This document shows, in pieces, positions 1-9,300 of a stretch of 64,000 nt of DNA. A program made the position numbers and the translations under genes. The DNA is from Mikania micrantha (Eukaryota; Streptophyta; Magnoliopsida; Asterales; Asteraceae): positions 17,993,475 to 18,057,474 of the forward strand of contig CM018696.1 in the NCBI GenBank assembly GCA_009363875.1, read 5' to 3'. The notes under the pieces are model-generated. The model ran no database searches. It was not told the DNA's origin and saw nothing but the letters and a program-made list of their open reading frames with translations. How positions within the stretch are numbered: the first letter of the stretch is position 1; every line of letters starts with the position of its first letter.

Positions 1-91
1 CAATTTGGGGATCTTTGGTCCGGTCAATAGAAAAAGGGGGGAACCGGCCCATGTAGGTTTAAAACAATTTAAATTCGAATGATTGATGCGA

Positions 92-166
92 TACCCTAGC
101 GGGCGAGATGGTTAGATGCGTGTGTGTTGGAGTTGAGGGTCGCGGGTTCGAGTCCGGGCCAAACCA
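92..166 (+). other. tRNA-like segment with pol III B-box
   Basis: A perfect B-box, GGTTCGAGTCC, lies at 145-155. About 45 bases upstream is an A-box-like stretch, GGGCGAGATGGTTA. The T-arm pairs imperfectly (two mismatches) and I see no good acceptor stem, so this is not a functional tRNA gene. It is best read as a tRNA-derived SINE head or tRNA fossil inside the LTR-like block. Confidence 0.4.
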
Positions 167-410
167 TTTTTTGGATTTTAATACTAATTTAGTATTTTTA
201 TCATAACTTATTCGTTCTAACTCCGATTCGATCCGTTCAAGTTGCGTTGGAACCGTAACGAGAATACGAATGTTCTAGAATGATAAAATTCATATTTTAA
301 CCCGAAAACGAAATCGCGTATAATTACGATTATTTAAATAAAATCAAATATGATTTTATTTAAACGATTTCAAAGTCACACGTATTTGCGTATACACATT
401 CTTAACACTT

Positions 411-438
411 TAACATACGTGTGTTGACACGTATGTTA
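411..438. repeat. Perfect 12-bp-stem hairpin
   Basis: TAACATACGTGT is followed by the loop GTTG and the exact reverse complement of the first arm. Related CACACGTAT motifs occur nearby at about 377 and 523, so the hairpin belongs to a small motif family within this LTR. Confidence 0.8.
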
Positions 439-1354
439 TTTCAAGCACAAAACGACATTCCGAATAACTTTAAGTTATTGTTTAAACCACAGATTATTCG
501 TAGAGGATTTCTACGCAAGTTCACACGTATTTGATCATTCTGCTATTATCAAAGGTGCGTACACGGCCCCTTTCTTATTTTAAACTGTTTTGGGGGAGAA
601 AACATGTGCAACAAACTATTTTTAGATACATATCACTTGCATGAGTTAGCTGTTTACATTATGTGACAACATATCAACTTGAAAGTCCTTACACACCTCG
701 AACCGTTTAGTTTGCTGTAATGCAAAGCGTGGTAGTTGGAAATAGATCTATTAGGTTTGACAAACCTCACCTGGTAGATGGGATCTACGCAGGTGTTTGA
801 CTGACCAAACACAATTTTACTATTGTTGTGATAGACAATAGTGGCAAGGCGAAAACATGCTATAGCATGGCAATCAGTCAGCTTCGGTGTCGACCACTTA
901 TGTAAATAGTTTATATGACTAGCTATCATGACTGTGCATGTGTGATTATGTTATCTACAAACTTTTTATTCAAACTGCTGTTTTGAACATTATGATTATT
1001 TAAAACCTGTGTTATGCACCAACCTTTGTGTTGACTTGATTTGCATGTTTTCTCAGGACGCTAAGGCGCGCGTTAAAGCTGGCATGGACTAGGAGATAGA
1101 GTCTCATGTATTATAAACACTTTGAATATTTGAATTTGAACATTTAAGTATTTTGTTTTGTAATGTTTACTTTTCAACTGTTTATGGATTTTAAACGCTT
1201 CCGCAACTTTTATAAACTCTGATGTTATGTTTAAAGACCAAAGTATGTTTTGAAAATTCATATAGAGGTCTTCGCTATGTCTAATGATTTGAGATCCTGG
1301 TTTGTCACGTTCCCAAACGGTATGATTCCGTTAGTTGAAATTGGGGGTGTGACA

Positions 1355-3620
1355 CGTTTGTTAATCCGAAGGACATCACAAGAAACTCATAATGTCCATA
1401 ACGTGTGCGAAACGTTGTCTTCGGAATATCTTGTTCTCTCATCTTTAGTTGATGATACCCTGACCTGAGATCTATTTTAGAAAACCAACTTGCCCCTTGC
1501 AATTGGTCGAATAGATTGTCAATCCTTGGTAACGGATACTTATTCTTTATTGTGAGCTTATTTAATTCCCTATAATCAATACACATTCTCATGCTTCCGT
1601 CCTTTTTCTTTACAAATAACACTGGTGCACCCCAAGGTGACACACTTGGTCGTATAAAACCTTTGTCTAGAAGGTCTTGTAGTTGGGTTATTAATTCTTT
1701 CATTTCTGTTGGAGCCAGACGGTACGGTGCCTTGGCGACAGGTTGAGCTCCTGGCACAACATCAATTTGGAATTCGATTTCCCGATCAGGTGGAATTCCC
1801 GGCAAATCCTCAGGAAATACATCAGGAAAATTACATACCACGGGTACGTCTTCCAATTCTTTTACCTTAGATTCTTTATCAATAACATAGGCCAGATAAG
1901 CCCCACACCCTCGCCTCATAAATTCACTTGCCTTAATCATTGAAATGACTTTAGGCACGTTAAACACTTTATCCCCGTAAACCGTTACTGAACTCCCATT
2001 AAGACCCGTTAAGAAAATCATATTTATTCGACAGACAATGTTAGCCTCATGTTTGGCCAACCAATCCATACCCAAAACTACATCAAAACCTCCTAACGTA
2101 ATCACAAACAACTTAACAGGGAATCTATGACCTTCTATATCAATGTAACAATCATCATCAATGGCCTCCGTTACTCTAGTAGATTTACCAAGAGCAGTTT
2201 CAATATTAAAGGCGTGTTCTATCTTTTTAACATTAGCACGCAGTTTATCACAAAAAGCAATAGCCACAAAGCTCATACTTGCACCAGAATCAAATAGCAC
2301 TAAAGCAGGGATATCATTAATCAAAAATGTACCTGTCACCACATCCGGGTCTTTATCTGCCTGATCCTTAGTCATAGTAAAGGCACGTGCTTTTGCCTTT
2401 TGCTTTTCACCTCCCTTGCTACTTTCAGGTTTGCTGGCTTCCGTAGACATTATCTTTGGTTTAAAACAATTCCTGCTCATATGACCGATTCCACCACAAT
2501 TATAACATTTTGGCATACTAGGACAATTATTCGAGAAATGTCCAGTTTGTCCACAACGGTAGCACAAAGTAGTCCCCATCCGACATTCTCCTCCATGTTT
2601 CTTTCCACACTTAAGGCATGTTTCAATTCCTTCCATTTTAAACCTTTTCATAGGGGGCCCTGGTTTGTCATTTCGGTTTCTCTTAAATCTAGATGACCAC
2701 TTTTGCTTAGGTTCTTCCTTTATTGGTTCTGCTTCCAATACATCATCCCAGACAATGCCGCTAATCTCTACAGCTGATTCAAAAGTTCTGGGAGCATGCG
2801 CCTTCACATGTGTTCGGACTCTAGGTGGTAGTCCTTCCACATATAACTTCAACCTGCGTTCCTCCGTGTTTACCAAATGAGGAACCAGTCTTGACATTTC
2901 ATTAAATTTTGACGTATATTGTCGATGAGTCATACGTCCAGCTTTTAAAATCAGGAATTCTCGCTCGATTTTATCAATTTCATTCTTTGGACAGAAGTGT
3001 TTCGTAACTAATTCCTTTAAGTTTTCCCATCTTAAACCTTCCACATCAGTAGTGGTCTTCGACTGCTTGACCGTGTTCCACCAGTGTAAAGCTTCTTCAG
3101 TAAATGAATGAGCTGCAAATTTCACAGCTTGGTCTTCCCGGCATTCACTGATATCGATAACCGCCTCCATTGTCGAAACCCAATGGCAAGTAGCCACCGC
3201 ATCTTTCTTACCATCAAAGGGTGGAGGATTGCACCCTTTAAAAGCTTTATAATCACATCCTTTGGGTTTCTTTGTATCCGAACCCTTACCTTTATCATTG
3301 ATAATCAATACCTCATCTTCATCGTGCTCTATGTTAGAGCTGTTAGCTCTCTCACCTTCCTCAGTAGCTCCTTCTTTAGTAGTTTCCTTTTCGGCTTTGG
3401 TTCTATCTGAAGGTAATAGATCTTTTAAAATTTTACGAACTTCATTAGATATTGCCTTTACCACCACCGGTTCAAGCCTAATTTCTTCCTCTTCATTTTC
3501 TTCTTCAGTGTTGACTTCAGGTTCCGCATTATTCACCGGTACTTCCTCAGCTTGCTTCTTGTTTTTAGGTGGTCGGCCTCGACCTCCAACACGTCCACCT
3601 TCTCCCCCTTCGCCTGCCAT
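1355..3620 (-). pseudogene. Truncated Tekay-like gag-protease-RT polyprotein (partial copy)
   Basis: Reading begins at ATG 3620 (minus strand) and is nearly identical to residues 1 to ~755 of the full polyprotein at 6356-10981. It holds the gag domain, three zinc knuckles, the protease with its DSG motif, and the first part of reverse transcriptase. Homology stops at about 1354, shortly before the catalytic Asp-Asp motif, and the frame then runs into LTR-like sequence for about 16 foreign codons. RNase H, integrase and chromodomain are missing. It lies 7361 bp from its twin. It differs from the twin at only a few positions, including Asn for Asp at residue 701 and Thr for Ala at residue 736. 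Confidence 0.93.
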
Positions 3621-3949
3621 TTTAGTTTTCTATACATGTTGCAAACAATCACGTGTCAATCAAGGTAATAATTCAGGACATAATAAGCATTGTAAATTGT
3701 TAATGACGTTGATCAAGTGTAATTAACTATTTACCCCACTTATAAGTTCTAAACATTCCCAATCCTGAACACATTATCATTCGCAACATCATACTAATTC
3801 AATCTATATCTTAAACATAACAAAGCTCTAAGGTCAAATGCTCATGGCATCAAACTACCCTTGACTGGCATTCATTCTGTCCCATTTTCAGTCTAAGTCC
3901 AGCCATTAGGGATGACCGGATCTCTCAAACTATGGCTCTGATACCAACT
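3621..3949 (-). other. 5' leader and primer-binding site of the truncated copy
   Basis: This is the untranslated leader between the LTR and the gag ATG. The primer-binding site at 3934-3946 reads TGGTATCAGAGCC on the minus strand, complementary to the 3' end of plant initiator-Met tRNA. It lies 3 nt inside the LTR edge at 3950. An identical arrangement recurs at 11295-11307. Confidence 0.9.
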
Positions 3950-4411
3950 TGAGAGGCCCCGAGCCCCTCGGTTGGCAAACATCATACCCATAGTCCTTAA
4001 ACCATATTTATGTTATCATAGCAGCGGAATTTAAGGTGATTATATAAAATATTATACAAACCTAAACAAACATTAATACATAGCTCATATCATTATTAGG
4101 TTTATAACATAGCCAGTCTATGCCAGGGGTAGTCTTCAACATATGCCATGAGCTTTCCTGGTCTCCTTTCACAAACTATTCAACCTGATATGCATGTAAA
4201 ACAAGTCAGCTTTATGCTGGTGAGTTCTAAGTTCATTTCTTAAAAAAAATCCTTATCCATTCATGTTATCATATAGCATAATCCAAATACATAACATACA
4301 TGTTCGCATATCATAATTTCATAACATACATATCATCATAACATAATTACATAATAAACATATCATCATAACATCATTACATAATATACATATCATCATA
4401 ACATCATTCAT

Positions 4412-5040
4412 ACGGTGAAGGAACTTCACCGTCAACTGCTGACTCTGAAGTCAAACAGGCTTGTGCAGCACAAGGCTCTATAACTATCAACCCGAAGTCG
4501 ATAACTTACACATGCATAAGATTCCATCAACTGGCGACACACAGTCGGCAGGCCTGTTTTTACGCAGGACTTCTTAATCATCATAAGCAAAAGCGGCTCC
4601 TTTCACCGCTGTGCTCAAGTTTTGCTCAACCGTAGTTGACAAAACCACAGTTCCTCCTCGACATCGGTCGAGTGTCTTATGTTCCTCCTCGACCTCAGCC
4701 GAGTGTCTTATGTTCCTCCTCGACCTCAGACGAGTGTCTCATGTTCCTCCTCGACCTCAGTCGAGTGTCTTACATTTCCTCCTCGACCTCAGTCGAGTGT
4801 CAAAAAAAAAAATCATTTCTTTCTCAACAACAGTTGAGACTTAAAAACATTCGTTATATCTCAGCTGAGATTCGTAAAATCATATATTTCTCAATCATCA
4901 TTGAGACTTAACGTATTCATTACATCTCAGCTGAAATTCTTAAAATCATTTACTTCTCAATCATAGTTGAGACTTAAAACATTTCTTTATCTGAAAACGT
5001 ATTTTTCCTGAAAACATGCTTTACCTGACCATAATCAGGT
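4412..5040 (-). repeat. Run of about a dozen short hairpins in the left LTR
   Basis: Many short inverted repeats follow one another. They include a 9-bp stem at 4412-4432 (ACGGTGAAG, loop GAA), five CTCGAC...GTCGAG-type hairpins within the 31-bp units at 4651-4805, TCTCAAC/GTTGAGA at 4822-4839, several TCTCAAT/ATTGAGA and ATCTCAGCTGAGAT palindromes to about 4970, and CCTGA/TCAGG near 5025. Stems are 5-9 bp and loops mostly 3-8 nt. The same run is present at +7361 in the right LTR. Confidence 0.8.
4651..4805 (-). repeat. 31-bp tandem repeat, 5 copies
   Basis: Units start at 4651, 4682, 4713, 4744 and 4775. Each holds a 6-bp-stem hairpin, CTCGAC-CTCA-GTCGAG or a close variant. The same array occurs in the other LTR at about 12012-12166, so it predates the duplication. 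Confidence 0.9.
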
Positions 5041-6026
5041 TAAAATCACTTTCATACAATAACTTTATACATACATACAATCATTTTCATAAAATAACTT
5101 TATAACATGCATATCAGCCCAAAATGATAAAACATTTAAAACAGGGCTATAAGAACTCACCTGATATCTTACAGTAGCAAAATTCCTCGTAAACTGATAC
5201 TAATGATGTAACTCTGCATTAGTTTACACTTAATAAGTTATTTATGTTTTAACCTACTGATTAGATCTTTCTGAACGTTCAATGTCAAAGACATTGTCTT
5301 GAAAGTCATCAAATAGTTAACGTTGTTGATTATAATGCTAAAACAGTTCCTAAACCGATTAATGGCTTAGAAATGATCAATCCTTATCATTAATTGCCCA
5401 AATATCATGAAATATCACAATGTAGTCTTAGAATAGGTTTAATAACCATGTTTAACATACTAATCTGACAGTTATCATAAACATCAGATAATCGTTCTAA
5501 TGAGTATGTTAATGATCGTGATTAGTTTGAAACACTTAGATTTAACCTTTGCATTTCAAAGATTAACCAAGCTAATCACCTACATTGTCATAACCAAATG
5601 GATTAAACCATTATAATCACAGTTGTGATTTCATGCAAACCGGGCATTACAACAGATCAAAACAAGGATTTAACCGTTAGAACATCGTGTTCTTCATTTC
5701 TAATCAATCCTAGCCATCATCTAGGCAATAATCAACAATCCTAACGATGTCATTACGTTCAAAATCAAGATCTAATCAATCAAAATCGAACTAGAAGGCT
5801 AAAACGAAGCATTACCTAATCTGACGGAGTTTGGAGCATAGAACAACGATCAGAACTTGTAAACACGTTCCCTGGCTTCAAATATATGATCTGATGGCTT
5901 TGATTTGGTGATTTGATGGTTAAACATCGAATTCTTTCGTCTGGAGCTAGAAAGGTTCGAGATATGAAAAAATCAAACTTTCTGCGTGAAACTGATTAAG
6001 AAATCTGATCCATAACACCGCCTCAC

Positions 6027-6154
6027 TCGTCGCGTACCGCGACAAGGGGCCAAAAAGAGCTTCGCGTACCGCGAAGAAATCCGGAGGATTTTAGCTATTT
6101 TAGGTCCGTCGCGTACCGCGAAGGATCCTCAAATATTCGTCGCGTACCGCGACG
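6027..6154 (-). repeat. Four GTAC-centred palindromes in LTR 5' part
   Basis: Copies lie at 6027-6043, 6061-6075, 6108-6122 and 6138-6154. Each is a hairpin with loop TAC on the plus strand. The arms change between copies (GTCGCG/CGCGAC, TTCGCG/CGCGAA), mostly keeping complementarity. They lie about 190-320 nt inside the LTR start. The right LTR repeats them at 13388-13515, with one arm changed by C to T. Confidence 0.85.
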
Positions 6155-6343
6155 AGTCTAGAAGTTCAATACTTTGAAAATTTTCTTCGTTTCGCGATTC
6201 CGGACAATCCGTAACTCCGTTTCGCGCACGGTTTTCGCCTACGTTCATCATTTCTCGTGTACTATCAATCTGTAGTAATTACCATTGTCAATTCAACGTA
6301 GATTTTATACACGATCAAATGTGCTAGTTATTCGGTTGTTACA

Positions 6344-6360
6344 AATCTACCCTCCTTACA
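6344..6360 (-). promoter_or_regulatory. Polypurine tract
   Basis: On the minus strand TGTAAGGAGGGTAGATT abuts the LTR start TGTAACAACC. This purine-rich stretch is the expected priming site for plus-strand cDNA synthesis in LTR retrotransposons. It overlaps the last codons of the polyprotein. Confidence 0.85.
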
Positions 6361-9300
6361 ATAGGTTTCGTCCTCGAAACCTGTTACATTTCAAACAAAT
6401 GTGGTAGAGTTGTTTTATCTCTTCTTCAGTCTCCCATGTCGTCTCAGATCCCTTTCGGTGTTTCCATTGAACCTTAACTTGCCTAATCGTCTTGTTACGT
6501 AATTGTTTTTCTTTCGTGTCAACTATTGCAACTGGTTCTTCTATGTAGTTTAGCTTCTCATCAACTTCAATGTCATTTAACGGCACATATGTTACATCAT
6601 CCGTTAGACATTTTCTTAAATGTGAAACGTGAAATGTCGGATGAATTCCACTCAATTCAGCTGGCAATTCCAATCGGTAGGCTACCTTACCTACCCGTGC
6701 CATTATTCGAAAAGGTCCAATAAATCTCGGACTCAGCTTTCCTCTTTTCCTGAATCGAATAACTCCCTTCCATGGTGAAACTTTTAATAGTACGTGATCA
6801 CCTACTTCAAACTCTATTGGTCTCCGTCTTTTATCGGCATAAGATTTTTGTCGATCCTGTGCAGCTTTCATTCGTGCTTTAACTAGCTGGAGCTTTTCAG
6901 TCAAATCAATTACTGCAGCTTTACTTCCCACTTCTTTCTGTCCTACTCCTCCCCAACACACGGGTGTCCTACAACGCCGTCCGTACAATGCTTCATATGG
7001 TGGCATTCCAATACTAGCATGATAGCTATTGTTGTACGAGAATTCCACCAATGATAGATGATCATCCCAACTACCACCAAAATCAATAATACAGGCTCTG
7101 AGCATGTCCTCTAGGGTTTGGATAGTCCTTTCAGACTGTCCGTCAGTCTGAGGATGATACGCAGTGCTGATATTGAGTCTTGTGCCCATTGATTCATGAA
7201 ACTGTTTCCAGAATCTTGAAACAAATCGCGTGTCACGATCGGATACTATAGAAACTGGAACTCCATGTCTTGTAATGATCTCTTTCACAAATAACTCGGA
7301 CAGTTTCTCTGATGTATAAGTCTCACGTATAGGCAAGAAATGAGCACTTTTCGTTAACCCGTCTACAATCACCCAAATAGTATCATGACGTTTCGCCGTG
7401 AGAGGTAACTTGGTAATAAAATCCATGGTGATGTGTTCCCACTTCCATTCTGGGACTTCTAAAGGTTGCACATAACCATAGGGTTTCTGATGTTCAGCTT
7501 TTACTTGCGCACATGTCAAACATTTGTTTACGTACTGCATTACATTAAACTTCATACCTGGCCACCAATAATCTTTTCGAAGGTCTTGATACATTTTTGT
7601 TGCACCAGGATGAATAGAATATCGTGACTTATGTGCTTCATCTAGAATCCTTGACCTGATGTCCCCATTTCGTGGAACCCACATTCGACTGAATCGTATC
7701 TTAACACCACATTCATTTTCTTCTAGATTTTTAACTTGACCAAAGATTCTTTCGAATCCCACATTTTCTTCCTTTAATCCTTCCTTCTGTGCATCCTTGA
7801 GTTCATTTAGAAAATCTGGTGTTATTACCAAACTGTAAGACTTAACTTGTATAGCAGAGTGTTCTGTCTTACGACTTAAAGCATCAGCCACCACATTAGC
7901 CTTGCCCGGGTGATACAAGATTTCACATTCATAATCTTTGAGTAGCTCAAGCCATCTTCTTTGTCTCATATTCAAGTCTTTTTGTTCAAAGAAGTATTTT
8001 AGGCTTTTATGATCTGTGTAAATAGTGCACTTAACTCCATATAAATAATACCTCCAAATTTTTAAAGCAAATACCACAGCAGCCAATTCCAAATCATGTG
8101 TTGGATAATTAGCTTCGTGGGTTTTCAATTGTCTTGAGGCATACGCTATTACCTTTCCCCTTTGCATAAGTACACACCCCAAGCCTAGATAAGACGCATC
8201 TGAGTACACAACCATGTCTTCATTACCATCCGGCAGTGTTAAAATAGGAGCTTCAGTTAATCTCTTTTTCAATTCCTCAAAAGCTTGGACCTGAGTTGGA
8301 CCCCAGTCATATTTCACTTCCTTCCTCGTCAATTTTGTCAATGGTGTAGCAATCCTAGAGAAATCCTGAATAAATCTTCGGTAATAACCTGCTAATCCGA
8401 GAAAGCTACGAACTTCCGTTGGTGTTTTCGGAGGATTCCATTTCATCACCGCTTCTACTTTAGCTGGGTCCACCATTATGCCTTCTGGACTAATGACATG
8501 ACCTAAGAACTGCACTTCTCGTAACCAAAAGGCACATTTAGAGAATTTAGCATAAAGCTTTTCTCTTCTTAGCATTTCAAGTACTTCGCGGATATGGCAT
8601 GCATGATCACTTTCACTCTTTGAGTATATTAAGATATTGTCAATAAACACAATCACTGACCGATCTAACATAGGTCTGCACACCCGATTCATCAAATCCA
8701 TAAACGCCGTAGGAGCGTTTGTTAATTTGAAGGACATCACAAGAAACTCATAATGTCCATAACGTGTGCGAAACGCTGTCTTCGGAATATCTTGTTCTCT
8801 CATCTTTAGTTGATGATACCCTGACCTGAGATCTATTTTAGAAAACCAACTTGCCCCTTGCAATTGGTCGAATAGATCGTCAATCCTTGGTAACGGATAC
8901 TTATTCTTTATTGTGAGCTTATTTAATTCCCTATAATCAATACACATTCTCATGCTTCCGTCCTTTTTCTTTACAAATAACACTGGTGCACCCCAAGGTG
9001 ACACACTTGGTCGTATAAAACCTTTGTCTAGAAGGTCTTGTAGTTGGGTTATTAATTCTTTCATTTCTGTTGGAGCCAGACGGTACGGTGCCTTGGCGAC
9101 AGGTTGAGCTCCTGGCACAACATCAATTTGGAATTCGATTTCCCGATCAGGTGGAATTCCCGGCAAATCCTCAGGAAATACATCAGGAAAATTACATACC
9201 ACGGGTACGTCTTCCAATTCTTTTACCTTAGATTCTTTATCAATAACATAGGCCAGATAAGCCCCACACCCTCGCCTCATAAATTCACTTGCCTTAATCA

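Larger units (their letters stand above)
1..1354 (+). mobile_element. Right part of an LTR from a Ty3-type retrotransposon
   Basis: There is no coding sequence here. The block ends in GGGGGTGTGACA, a typical LTR 3' end, exactly where the Tekay polymerase gene to its right is broken off. This fits the right edge of another LTR element inserted into that gene, with the left part outside the window. The layout (hairpin-rich tract at about 750-870, then a run toward the GTGACA end) resembles the solo LTRs at 35356 and 43860. A 12-bp-stem hairpin lies at 411-438. The matching TSD copy cannot be seen, so a deletion junction is the alternative. Confidence 0.55.
3950..6343 (-). repeat. Tekay-like LTR, shared left copy (2394 bp)
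   Basis: On the minus strand it starts TGTAACAACC at 6343 and ends CTCTCA at 3950, giving the usual TG...CA ends. It is bounded by the primer-binding site of the truncated copy on one side and by the polypurine tract of the full copy on the other. It therefore serves as the 3' LTR of the full element and the 5' LTR of the truncated one. By eye it differs from the LTR at 11311-13704 at about 10 positions (0.4%), implying a recent origin. It contains a 31-bp tandem array, a long run of hairpins, and four GTAC-centred palindromes, listed separately. Confidence 0.93.

Noticed and set aside
92..166. Functional tRNA gene
   Set aside because: Good B-box only; the T-arm has mismatches and there is no proper acceptor stem or anticodon arm.
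2161..3726. Plus-strand open frames opposite the gag gene (also at 9522-11087)
   Set aside because: They are shadows of the minus-strand polyprotein and repeat identically in both copies.
4611..4911. Small Ser/Leu-rich frames in the LTR
   Set aside because: They are translations of the 31-bp tandem repeat and hairpins in the non-coding LTR.
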